From contig CALGOH010000297.1 of the NCBI GenBank assembly GCA_937957985.1, positions 1-15,209 of the forward strand: 15,209 nucleotides of DNA, read 5' to 3'. Under the pieces are notes generated by a model. It did no database searches and was not told the DNA's origin. It worked only from the letters and a program-made list of their open reading frames with translations. Shown here piece by piece: positions 5,566-14,100 of the stretch (the first letter of the stretch is position 1; each line of letters begins with the position of its first letter). The translations under genes and the position numbers were made by a program. The stretch comes from an uncultured Verrucomicrobiae bacterium (GTDB lineage: Bacteria > Verrucomicrobiota > Verrucomicrobiia > Verrucomicrobiales > Akkermansiaceae).

Positions 5566-6781
5566 GACTCTCGATCCGCAGCAGAAGCGAAACGCCATCT
5601 GGATCATCGCCGGCCAGAGCCTGACCAAGCTCGGCGACGTGCTGACGAACCCGAAGACGGTGCTGACCTGGATGCTGTCGTCGCTCGGAGCGCCGGGGGC
5701 CCTGCTTTCGATGCTGGTGCCGGTGCGCGAGTCGGGCTCGATGCTGCCCCAGTTGTTTGTCTCGGACTTCGTCAAGCGGGCGGTCCGGCGCAAGCGGGTG
5801 TTCGTCGTCGGAGCGCTCTTCCAGGCCCTGGCGATCGCCGTGATGGGTGCGGCGGCCCTGTGGCTGCCTCCGGCGGGGGCCGCGTGGGCCGTGCTGGGGG
5901 CGCTGGCGGTGTTTGCGGTGGCGCGATCGTTCTGCTCGATCAGTTCCAAGGACGTGCTCGGCCGCACGGTGCCGAAAGGTTTCCGCGGCCGGGTCGGCGG
6001 CGCGTCGAATTCGATCTCCGGTCTGCTTTCGGCGGCCGCGGCGGCATCGCTGATCGTGTTTCGTGACCGGGAAGCTCCGGTGTTTCTCTCCTGGCTCGTG
6101 CTCGCGGCCTCGCTGCTGTGGGTGCTCGGTGCGGCGTGCTACGCGAGGATCGACGAGCCGGACGCCGAGCCGCAGGAAAACGGGGGAGACGGCTGGCTGG
6201 AGCGGCTGAAACTTGTCCGCGACGACCGGGTCTTCCGTGGTTTCATCGTCGCCCGCGCCCTGCTGCTGGGCAGCGCCCTGGCGTCGCCCCTGCTGGTGGT
6301 GCTCGGCCAGCAATCGGGCGGCCGATTGACTTCGCTGGTCGGGTTCATCATCGCGGCGGGGATCGCGAGTGGCAGCAGTTCGCTGCTCTGGGGGCGGCTT
6401 TCGGACCGCTCCGGGGAATGGTCGATGGCCGCGGGCGGAGGCGTGGCGGCAGCGGCCGGCATGTCCGGTGTGATGATCGCCTGGTGGTTCCCCGGATGGG
6501 GCGATCGGGTCTGGGTATGGCCACTGGTGTTTCTGGTCTTCAATGTCGGCTATGCCGGCGTGCGCCTCGGCCGGAAGACCTGGGTGATCGATGCGGTCGA
6601 GGGCGACCGGAGGACCGATTACGTCTCGGCGTCCAACACCCTGATCGCGGTGCTGATCCTGCTGACCGGTCTGGTCCATTCGCCTCTCCAGGCCTGGTCG
6701 CCGCTGGCGTCGCTCGGACTCTACGTGACGATGTGTGTGGCGGGATCGGTGGCGGCGTTGCGCTTGAAGGGGATCGCCTGA
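5561..6781 (+). CDS. MFS transporter
   Basis: This 406-residue inner-membrane protein has about 12 hydrophobic segments in two halves, separated by a charged central loop (YARIDEPDAEPQENGGDGWLERLKLVRDD, near residues 193-220). The first half contains basic intracellular loops (VKRAVRRKRVF near 72-82), as expected for cytoplasmic loop 2-3 of major facilitator proteins. The second half has the related loop WGRLSDRSGEWS, resembling the MFS 'G.L.DR.G' motif A. It should move a small solute by a secondary, gradient-driven mechanism; the substrate cannot be predicted. ATG 5561 is used. An upstream ATG at 5539 with a good GGGAGG site opens only an 8-codon frame whose stop overlaps this start (ATGA), so re-initiation from that mini-ORF is conceivable. 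The next gene on the same strand is the CHAD-domain gene, 63 bp on. Confidence 0.88.
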   Translation: MTTLDPQQKRNAIWIIAGQSLTKLGDVLTNPKTVLTWMLSSLGAPGALLSMLVPVRESGSMLPQLFVSDFVKRAVRRKRVFVVGALFQALAIAVMGAAALWLPPAGAAWAVLGALAVFAVARSFCSISSKDVLGRTVPKGFRGRVGGASNSISGLLSAAAAASLIVFRDREAPVFLSWLVLAASLLWVLGAACYARIDEPDAEPQENGGDGWLERLKLVRDDRVFRGFIVARALLLGSALASPLLVVLGQQSGGRLTSLVGFIIAAGIASGSSSLLWGRLSDRSGEWSMAAGGGVAAAAGMSGVMIAWWFPGWGDRVWVWPLVFLVFNVGYAGVRLGRKTWVIDAVEGDRRTDYVSASNTLIAVLILLTGLVHSPLQAWSPLASLGLYVTMCVAGSVAALRLKGIA

Positions 6782-6798
6782 AGTCCGGGGGAGCTCCC

Positions 6799-6827
6799 TT
6801 GCATGAGCCGGGGTGACGATGTTGAAT
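6799..6827 (+). promoter_or_regulatory. Weak sigma-70-like promoter for the CHAD gene
   Basis: TTGCAT (6799-6804) and TTGAAT (6822-6827) are 17 bases apart, an ideal spacing, and would start transcription about ten bases before the ATG at 6845. The match to consensus is only partial. TTGCAT also occurs 17 bases before TATAGG upstream of the beta-barrel gene. Confidence 0.25.
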
Positions 6828-6844
6828 GCTTGGACGATCCCACC

Positions 6845-7735
6845 ATGAGCTACCGAATCGACCCGCAGAAACCGACGGGCCCGGAGTTCCGTCGAATCGC
6901 CCTCGAGCAATTGGACCGCGCCAGGGCGGAACTCGCGGATCCGCAGCTCGACCGGCACGAGTCCGTCCACCAGGTCCGCAAACGCTGCAAGAAGCTCCGC
7001 GGCCTGCTGCGGCTGTGTCGCGGGGCGATCGGCAAGGACTACCGCGGCGAAAACGCTCGCTATCGGGATGCCGCACGCCCGCTTTCGGGCCTGCGCGACG
7101 CCGAAGCCCTGATCGAGGCGTATGATCGGTTGATGGATCGCTACGACGGTCCCCTCGAGCGACAGGATTTCGCTCCGGTGCGGCGACGGCTCACGCTGCA
7201 GAAGCAGCACCGGGCGGAGGTCGAGACCGACCTGGACGCGAGGTTGGAGCACTTCGGCAGGGAGATCGAAGCGGGAAGGGAACGCATCGACAAGTGGTGC
7301 GGGAGGATCGATGGACTCGATGATTGCTTGAGCGGCTTCCGGAAGAACTACCGGCGCGGTCGCAAGGCGATGAAGGCCGCCCTTTCCCGACCGTCCACCG
7401 AGCGGTTCCATGAGTGGCGGAAGCGCACGAAGTACCTGGGCCAGCACCTCAAGCTACTGGAGAGATTGTGGAAGCCGGTCATGCGGGCGCACCGCAAGGA
7501 GGCGGAGCGCCTCGCCGATCTCCTGGGTCGCGAGCACGATTTCGCGGTGTTCCAGACGCATCTCGAGAAGGAGTTTGCGGACTATGGGAACCGCGAGGTC
7601 ATGACGGTGCTGTCCGGGCTCATCCATGAGCGACGCGAGGAACTGCGCCGGAAGGCGGCACTTTGCGGCCGGCGGGTGTTCGCCGAGAAACCGAACCGGA
7701 TCGCGGGTCGCTTGAAGCGGCTGTTGGAGGCCTGA
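6845..7735 (+). CDS. CHAD domain-containing protein
   Basis: This 296-residue, highly basic, all-helical protein carries the repeat pattern of CHAD (conserved histidine alpha-helical) domains. The first repeat has HESVHQVRKRCKKLRGLLRL (about residues 38-57). The second has FHEWRKRTKYLGQHLKLL (about 188-205), followed by LLGREHDFAVFQTHL. Basic helix surfaces of CHAD proteins are known to bind inorganic polyphosphate, and this is the most likely property. There is no attached CYTH (triphosphate tunnel) domain and no signal peptide, so it is probably cytoplasmic. ATG 6845 (MSYRIDPQKP) is preferred because homologous proteins start just before the first helix. An in-frame ATG at 6803 would add 14 residues and has a GGGGGAG stretch about ten bases upstream, so it cannot be excluded. 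It lies between the MFS gene and two small envelope genes. Confidence 0.88.
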   Translation: MSYRIDPQKPTGPEFRRIALEQLDRARAELADPQLDRHESVHQVRKRCKKLRGLLRLCRGAIGKDYRGENARYRDAARPLSGLRDAEALIEAYDRLMDRYDGPLERQDFAPVRRRLTLQKQHRAEVETDLDARLEHFGREIEAGRERIDKWCGRIDGLDDCLSGFRKNYRRGRKAMKAALSRPSTERFHEWRKRTKYLGQHLKLLERLWKPVMRAHRKEAERLADLLGREHDFAVFQTHLEKEFADYGNREVMTVLSGLIHERREELRRKAALCGRRVFAEKPNRIAGRLKRLLEA

Positions 7736-7834
7736 GAAGGGATTTAATGAGAAAATCCGTGCGTCTCGGGAGCAAGCATCTATCGTCCCAGTTCCTGCGG
7801 CCATTCTGGTCGCACTAACAGCTTCCACTTCATT
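7736..7834. other. Intergenic stretch with one hairpin
   Basis: The gap between the CHAD gene and the DUF1328 gene contains a hairpin, GGATTT (7740-7745) with AAATCC (7753-7758), directly after the CHAD stop. It lacks a T run, so it is at best a weak terminator or an mRNA 3'-end stabiliser. The rest (7760-7834) presumably holds the promoter of the small genes; no clear -35/-10 pair or Shine-Dalgarno is visible. Confidence 0.35.
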
Positions 7835-7999
7835 ATGCTTCGCTGGGTCGTCATTTTCCTCGTCATCGCACTGATCGCCGCCGTCTTCGGATTCGGCGGC
7901 ATCGCCGCCGGAGCGGCGGAGATCGCGAAAATCATCTTCTTCATCTTCCTCGTCCTGTTCGTGGTCTCGCTGATCATGAACCTGGCCAAGAAGCGTTGA
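7835..7999 (+). CDS. DUF1328 (YtjA-family) small membrane protein
   Basis: This 54-residue protein has two hydrophobic helices: MLRWVVIFLVIALIAAVFGF (1-20) and IAKIIFFIFLVLFVVSLIMN (about 31-50), joined by GGIAAGAAE and ending in AKKR. The order 'FGFGGIA..AA.IAKI.FFIFLVLFVVSL' is the signature of the DUF1328/YtjA family, whose members are typically 50-60 residues and of unknown function. It is too short for many gene finders. The start at 7835 has no Shine-Dalgarno, as for many genes in this window. A small acidic lipoprotein gene follows 25 bp later, so they may share a transcript. Confidence 0.9.
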   Translation: MLRWVVIFLVIALIAAVFGFGGIAAGAAEIAKIIFFIFLVLFVVSLIMNLAKKR

Positions 8000-8024
8000 A
8001 CTCCAAACCCTGCATTCCAAGAAC

Positions 8025-8174
8025 ATGAAAACGAAACTCCAGACCATCCTTCTTGCCCTTCCCTTCCTCGCCTTCGCGTCCTGTCAGGACAAGTCGCCGG
8101 CCGAAGAGGCTGCCGATGACATCGAGGATGCCGCCGAGGAGGTCGGCGACGCAGTTGAGGACGCCACGGACTAA
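8025..8174 (+). CDS. Small acidic lipoprotein (49 residues)
   Basis: The peptide begins MKTKLQTILLALPFLAFASC, a classic lipoprotein signal: basic start, hydrophobic core, then FAS-C with Cys20 as the lipidated residue (F at -3 is slightly unusual). The mature part is only 30 residues and strikingly acidic, with about 13 Asp/Glu and no aromatic residue: QDKSPAEEAADDIEDAA then EEVGDAVEDATD. Spacing of the Ala/Val/Ile residues suggests an amphipathic helix. In size and layout it resembles entericidin-type small lipoproteins, but it is much more acidic, so I do not assign that name. It sits 25 bp after the DUF1328 gene and 17 bp before fumC, whose ribosome site GGGAA lies in the short gap. Confidence 0.85.
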   Translation: MKTKLQTILLALPFLAFASCQDKSPAEEAADDIEDAAEEVGDAVEDATD

Positions 8175-8191
8175 TCCGCAGGGAACAGCCT

Positions 8192-9592
8192 ATGGCGCGC
8201 TTCCGCAGCGAGTCTGACAGTCTGGGCTCGGTCGAGGTTCCGGCCGACCGCTACTGGGGTGCGCAGACGCAGCGGTCGCTGGGAAACTTTCCGATCGGTG
8301 GCGAGCGCATGCCGATCGAGCTCATCCGCGCGCTCGCCGTGATCAAGGAGGCCGCGGCCGGGATCAACCGCGACCTTGGCCTCCTCGATGCCGAAAGGGC
8401 GGGTGCGATCTCCGAAGCGGCTCGCGAGGTCCGAAACGGCCGGTGGGACGAACATTTTCCGCTGGTCGTCTGGCAGACCGGATCGGGGACGCAGTCCAAC
8501 ATGAACGTGAACGAGGTGATCGCCAACCGGGCGATCGAGATCCTCGGTGGTGAGCTCGGGAGCAAGGACCCGGTGCATCCGAACGACCACGTCAACCTCT
8601 CTCAATCCTCGAACGACACCTTTCCGAGCGCGATGCACGTTGCGGCGGTGTCGGAGATCAACAGGCGGTTGCTGCCGAAGCTGCAGCGCCTGCACGCGGC
8701 ACTCGTCCGCAAGGTGAGGGAGTTCGAGGGCGTGGTGAAAACCGGGCGGACGCATTTTCAAGACGCGACGCCGCTGACCCTCGGGCAGGAGTTCAGCGGC
8801 TATGCCCGGCAGGTGGAACTTGGAATCGATCGCGTGCATGCGGCGCTCCCGGGACTGCTGGAACTGGCCCAGGGAGGAACCGCGGTGGGCACCGGATTGA
8901 ATACGATGGAAGGCTTCGCGGAACGGGTCGTCGGCCGCATCGCCGAACTCACCGGAGAGCGGTTCGTTCCGGCGGGAAACCGCTTCGAAGCGCTGGCCGC
9001 CCACGATGCGATCGTCGCCATGTCGGGCGTGCTGCGTGGCTTGGCGGGCTCGCTTTTCAAGATCGCCAACGACATCCGGATGCTTGGCTCCGGGCCGCGG
9101 TGCGGAATCGGTGAACTGATCCTGCCGGCCAACGAGCCGGGCTCCTCGATCATGCCCGGCAAGGTCAATCCCACCCAGTGCGAGGCGCTCACGCAGGTCG
9201 CCGTCGAGGTGATGGGCATCGACGCCGCCATCGGCGTCGCCGGCAGCCAGGGGCAGTTCGAGTTGAACACCTACAAGCCGATGATGATCCACGGCCTGCT
9301 GCGCCAGGTCCGTCTGCTCGGCGATGCGGCGGAGAGTTTCGCGCTGCGCTGCGTCGATGGGATCGCGGCCGACGAAGACCGGATCGGGGACCTGCTGGAG
9401 AGAAGCCTGATGCGGGTGACGGCTCTCGTTCCGGAGATCGGCTACGACCGCGCCGCGGCCATCGCAAAGGCGGCGCATGCCAACGGCACGACCTTGCGCG
9501 AGGAGGCGCTGGCTTCCGGCGAGGTGGATGCCGCGACCTTCGACCGGCTGATGGATGCCCGGGCGATGACCGGTCCGAAGCCGCGGGCTTAA
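8192..9592 (+). CDS. fumC: Class II fumarate hydratase (fumarase C)
   Basis: This 466-residue cytoplasmic enzyme reversibly hydrates fumarate to malate in the TCA cycle; class II enzymes are iron-independent homotetramers. It shows all family signatures: TGSGTQSNMNVNEVI (97-110), HPNDHVNLSQSSNDTFPSAMH (129-149), GRTHFQDATPLTLGQE (185-200) with catalytic His188, and the superfamily loop GSSIMPGKVNP (317-327) with the catalytic Ser. Residue numbers fall almost exactly on those of the E. coli enzyme, so the protein is full length. FumC is favoured over aspartase by the overall match to fumarases (FRSESDSLGSVEVPADRYWGAQTQRS at the start). Start ATG 8192 follows AGGGAA at a suitable distance. It is preceded by the small lipoprotein gene at 17 bp, so it may be co-transcribed with it. 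Confidence 0.96.
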   Translation: MARFRSESDSLGSVEVPADRYWGAQTQRSLGNFPIGGERMPIELIRALAVIKEAAAGINRDLGLLDAERAGAISEAAREVRNGRWDEHFPLVVWQTGSGTQSNMNVNEVIANRAIEILGGELGSKDPVHPNDHVNLSQSSNDTFPSAMHVAAVSEINRRLLPKLQRLHAALVRKVREFEGVVKTGRTHFQDATPLTLGQEFSGYARQVELGIDRVHAALPGLLELAQGGTAVGTGLNTMEGFAERVVGRIAELTGERFVPAGNRFEALAAHDAIVAMSGVLRGLAGSLFKIANDIRMLGSGPRCGIGELILPANEPGSSIMPGKVNPTQCEALTQVAVEVMGIDAAIGVAGSQGQFELNTYKPMMIHGLLRQVRLLGDAAESFALRCVDGIAADEDRIGDLLERSLMRVTALVPEIGYDRAAAIAKAAHANGTTLREEALASGEVDAATFDRLMDARAMTGPKPRA

Positions 9593-9658
9593 CCGGATCT
9601 TTACGAAAAAGGCCCTTTTCCTCAAACGCACCTAACGTCGACCGCGTCTGATGGGCTC

Positions 9659-11017
9659 ATGAAGACCCTGTTGCTGCTGTTCGTTTCCGCCGGCTTTTCC
9701 AACGCAGCCGAAGGAGTGGTTGATCTGATCAACCCCGACAACTACGCGGATCAGCCGGTGCCGGCCTACATCACCCGGGACAATACTCCGGCTGACAATC
9801 CGATCACCGACCGCGGCGCGACGCTCGGGCGGGTGCTCTTTTACGACAAGCGCCTGTCGCGCGACGACACGGTCTCCTGCTCCTCCTGCCACCAGCAGTC
9901 GCGGGGCTTCTCGGACCTTGCGGTGGCGAGCAACGGGGTGGCCGGGACGACCGGCCGGCATTCCATGCGACTGGTGAATGCGCGCTTCTCCGCCGAGGAG
10001 CAGTTTTTCTGGGATGAAAGGGCGGTGACCCTCGAGGACCAGACCACCCGGCCGATCCGGGACCACGTGGAGATGGGTTTCAGCGGTACCGATGGCGACC
10101 CGGATTTCGGCGATCTCGTGGTGAAGCTTTCGGCCATCGAAGAGTACAAGGTGCTGTTTCAGGCTGTTTACGGAGACCTGGCGATCACCGAGGAGCGGAT
10201 GCAGAAGGCGATCGCCCAGTTCGTCCGCAGCATCCAGTCCTTCGACAGCCCATTCGATGAAGGGCGTGCCATCGTCGGCGCGAACGGCCCGCCGTTTCCG
10301 AACTTCACCGCCTCGGAGAATGCGGGGAAGCAACTCTTCCTGGCAGGTCCCGGGCCGGGCGGCGGGGCGGGGTGCGCCGGTTGTCATCGTCCGCCCGAGT
10401 TCGACATCGACCCCAACTCCGGAAACAACGGAGTGGTCGGGGCCATCGGAGGCGGCACGGACTTCACGGTGACCCGGTCGCCGAGTCTGAGGGACTCGGT
10501 CGGCCCCGCCGGGGCCTCGAACGGAGGCTTCATGCATACCGGGCAGTTCGCGACCCTCGAGCAGGTGATCGCCCACTACAACGCGATCCCTGCGGTGGTG
10601 CAGGGCCTTGATCCACGTCTCATCCGGCCGGGTGGCCAGCCGCAGCGATTGAACCTGAGCGCCCAGCAGCAGGCCGATCTGGCCGCATTCCTCCGCACTC
10701 TCACCGGATCCGCGATCTACACCGATCCGAAATGGTCCGATCCCTTCGATGCCGCGGGGCAGCTCTCGCTGGTCGTCCTGCCGACCGATGGTCTCGAAAT
10801 GACTTTTTCCGGGACCGGCGAGTCCCGCGAGGCGACCGTCGCCATGTCCGCCGTGCCGAATGTTGACTACTTCTTCCAGTGGTCAGGCGATCTCGACGAA
10901 TGGGATTCCCTCCCGGTGACGGCGGATGCGACGGGCCGAATCGAGGTGGTGACCGGGGCCCCGGAGAGCGCGGGCCGCGGGTTCTACCGCTTCGCCTACC
11001 AGTCGGCGGTTGAATGA
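9659..11017 (+). CDS. Di-heme cytochrome c peroxidase / MauG-family protein with extra C-terminal domain
   Basis: This 452-residue periplasmic protein starts with a signal peptide (MKTLLLLFVSAGFSNAAEG, cut near residue 17). It has two heme-binding motifs, CSSCH (C74, C77, H78) and CAGCH (C239, C242, H243), spaced as in bacterial di-heme peroxidases. Family context is visible around them: LGRVLFYDKRLSRDDTVSCSSCH, then FSDLAVASNGVAGTTGRHSMRLVN, FFWDERA, PIRDHVEMG and, after the second heme, GGFMHTGQFATLEQVIAHYN with likely ligand residues. Members reduce hydrogen peroxide using cytochrome electrons or oxidise protein side chains (MauG). The catalytic core ends near 360. About 90 further residues form a beta-rich tail (LVVLPTDGLEMTFSGTG to GRGFYRFAYQSAVE) that resembles the extra domains common in Verrucomicrobiota secreted proteins. 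It stands alone, 66 bp after fumC, with no partner cytochrome nearby. Confidence 0.92.
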   Translation: MKTLLLLFVSAGFSNAAEGVVDLINPDNYADQPVPAYITRDNTPADNPITDRGATLGRVLFYDKRLSRDDTVSCSSCHQQSRGFSDLAVASNGVAGTTGRHSMRLVNARFSAEEQFFWDERAVTLEDQTTRPIRDHVEMGFSGTDGDPDFGDLVVKLSAIEEYKVLFQAVYGDLAITEERMQKAIAQFVRSIQSFDSPFDEGRAIVGANGPPFPNFTASENAGKQLFLAGPGPGGGAGCAGCHRPPEFDIDPNSGNNGVVGAIGGGTDFTVTRSPSLRDSVGPAGASNGGFMHTGQFATLEQVIAHYNAIPAVVQGLDPRLIRPGGQPQRLNLSAQQQADLAAFLRTLTGSAIYTDPKWSDPFDAAGQLSLVVLPTDGLEMTFSGTGESREATVAMSAVPNVDYFFQWSGDLDEWDSLPVTADATGRIEVVTGAPESAGRGFYRFAYQSAVE

Positions 11018-11120
11018 TCATTCTTGAACAAAAACCTGCCCTTCTGATGGGATAGAAGGAATCCGAGGATCGGCGAATTTCCCCTTTCGTTTCCGGTGGA
11101 GAGTCATAACTTCCCGCCGT
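11018..11120. other. Intergenic region with hairpin before the Verru_Chthon gene
   Basis: This 103-bp gap contains the hairpin CCTTCT (11040-11045) with AGAAGG (11054-11059), loop of eight. It has no T run and may end the peroxidase transcript weakly. TTGAAC at 11024-11029 could be a -35, but no fitting -10 is visible. GGTGGAGAG near 11095 looks like a ribosome site but is about 18 bases from the annotated ATG, and no in-frame start lies at the right distance. Confidence 0.3.
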
Positions 11121-14100
11121 ATGTATTTTGTGATGGCATCGGGTCGATCTCGGAAACGCAGGCGTCTTCCATCCCCGGGCTCTTCCGGGAGGGGTGGCTT
11201 CGCGCTGATCATCACGGTGACTTTGATGGTTCTGTTGGCCCTGCTGGCGGTGGGTCTGCTGTCGCTTTCAACGGTCACGCTCCGCAGTTCGTCGAAGGCG
11301 TTCGTCCTGAGCGAGGCGCGGTCGAACGCCCGGCTGGCGCTGATGATGGCCATCGCCAAGCTGCAGGAGGATACCGGTCCTGACATGCGCGTGACGGCTC
11401 CCGGCGACCTCGTGATCCCCGGGGCGCCGGCGGTGGTGGGCGTGTGGCGCAGTTGGGAGGGAACGGACCATGAGTCCAGCGGCCGCCCGATCCCTCCGGA
11501 CTACGGTGCGAAAGACCAGCCCGAAACCGAAGGGGGCCGCTTTGTGGACTGGCTCGTCTCGACGGCCGCGGCCGGCAGTTCGGCGCCCGACATCAATGAG
11601 GCTCCGTCCCTGGTCAGGGAAACGGCGGCGGCCGATACGGTGCCGCTGCTTGCGGAAGGTTCGCTGCAATCGACGGATTCGCGACAGATTCACGTGGTGC
11701 CGACCAAACTGACCGACCGTGGCCGCGTCGCATGGTGGGTGTCGGCGGAGAACCAGAAGGCACGGCTGGCCCAGCCCTATGAGCCGCGGACCGAGGATGC
11801 GTCCGGACTGGTGGAGATGGGGCAGTCCCACACGATCCCCGATCCCGAAGCCTTCGGACTTTCCACGGTGCTCAACGATCCGGAACCCCACAACCCGGAC
11901 GGGGCACCGGCGAAGCCGGCCCGCAAGGCGGCCACCCGGCAGAGCATGGCGCTGATCGAGCCCGGCAATCCCGAATCCCCCCAGAAGAAGTTTCACGAGT
12001 TCACGTCGTATTCGACCGGCCTGCTGACCAACACCGCCACGGGCGGCTGGCGGAAGGACCTTTCGCTGCTGACCGAGAAGTGGGACAGCATCTACAGCCG
12101 CTATCCGGGCGGGCGGCTTCCGCTCTTCCGGCTTTCCCCGGAGGCCGGTGCCACGACCCGGGTGCCGAAGCCGACGGTGAGCAACTACGATCCCGAACAG
12201 TCGAACCTCTACCCTTGGAGCGACTACTCGGTCATCCTCGGCTACAAGCAGCCCGGCACCTATCACGCGGCATCAGCCTCATGGGCTTCGCTGGTCGATT
12301 TCGCGACGTCCTACAAGAATTTCTCGTTCGTCCGGACCCGCGAGAATCCGGGCGCGGTCGTCAGTCCGTTCGTCTGGGACAAGGTCGCCAAACAGCGGGA
12401 GGGGAATGTCACTCCCAGTGAGATCTACAATCACAAGCACAAGCAGCGGCTCCATCCGCAGATCGCGCGGTTTCAGCTCATTGTTTATGTGACCGCTGTC
12501 GAGAATCCCCTGAATCAAAGTCCCAAGCGATATGAATTGAGAGCGATGTACGTGCCTTTCTTCACCCTGTGGAATCCCTACAATGTCACTCTGGAGCATG
12601 AGATCAGCGGAACGCTGAATGGAGGACAGGGCAGCGGAACGCATCAGAACTTCCTTGGCTTCGGATGGCGCCGTTCCGTGCCGGGGGCAATGGCGGTTGC
12701 CAACATGACCACCTATCCGAATCCCGGTCTTGTTCCCGGCAATCAATACCGACTGCTTACGAACGGGAACTTCCAGACTCTGGACTGGCCGGGCAATTAC
12801 GCGAATCCCTACGACAATCAGTTGCAGGGCAATCTGGACAAATTTGGATCACAATCGACATGGAGAGATCTACGCACCTGGGGTTGCTGGCTGCCGGAAG
12901 GAACGCTCACCTTCAAACCCGGTGAGGCGAAGATATTCTCAACGGAGCCGCGGGAAACCGGCTACGCCTTTGGTGGTGGCGCCTTCAGGCTCAAGGAGGG
13001 CTACGATCCGGCTGAAGTCACGGGGAATGATTTCCGCATTTCGTCGAACCACACGGCAAATCAGGGCTTCTGGTTCCTGTTCAGGAACGACAGGCTTACC
13101 CAGCCGTATCGGGACCGGGAACCCGGTTATGGTTTCTCGTTGTCTTTCGGGGACGGGAGTTCCCACTTTGGCGGGACTTCGCCCGTGCCGTCGGGCATCG
13201 GCGACGAGTATCACAACATCACCTCGCTGGCATCGATCGACCAGGGTGATCGCTATTGGCCGCCCGACGAGATCGACGAGGTGGGCTATTCGGTGGGAGA
13301 GCTCGTTGGCCAATGGGTCCCAATCTACTCGGTCAGCTTCGGTCCCCGCATGACGATCGGCACCGCTCCCGGCACCAAGCAGAACAGGCCTACCAAGGGT
13401 GTCTTGCAGAACAACGCGCTCGCCTCGATGGTGCTGAGTGATCCGGCAAGTGGCGATGCCGAGGATCACCCGGCGAACAACACCTATGACTTTGCCTACA
13501 ACTCGCTGCCCTTCGGTTCGACGATCACGCCGAACCTGAGCGACTCGGAAGGCTACATCGTGACGGGCCACCAGAGCGGCGACGGCCTTTCGCGGCTGAT
13601 CATGGCCGAGATCCCCCTGCGCCCGATGTCGTCGCTGGTGGAGTTGCAGAGTTGGAACCCCCGCGGGCACAATCCGTATCCGCCGTTCCAGATGAACCTG
13701 ATCGGCAACAGCGACGCCACCCCGCTCATTCCGAAGGCCGACGTGGTGCCTGCCGAGTTGAAGCCGCGTGGCGACGCATTGAACCTGATGCACGACGATG
13801 CCTACTGTGCGAACCACCTGCTGTTCGACGACTGGTTCGTTTCCTCGATCGCACCACAGCCACGGATACTCGGAGGCGATATCGCCAAGGATATCGAGAC
13901 CGTCTACGAGGACTTCCTCTCCGGAGAGGAGGATCTTGCGAATCGCTCCTATCAGGCCATTCCCGAAGACTCGAATCTGGATTCGTCCGAGCTCACCGAC
14001 CTGGTGGACGAGATCCTCGACAGTCCGGACGGTTGGCTGAAGATCGCGTCCCGACTCGAGGTGGACGGGATGTTCAATGTGAATTCGACCTCGGTGGAAG

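Noticed and set aside
9605..9620. A-rich/T-rich inverted repeat after fumC as a terminator
   Set aside because: AAAAGG and CCTTTT face each other around a single C, so only about 5 weak pairs can form and no T run follows the stem separately.
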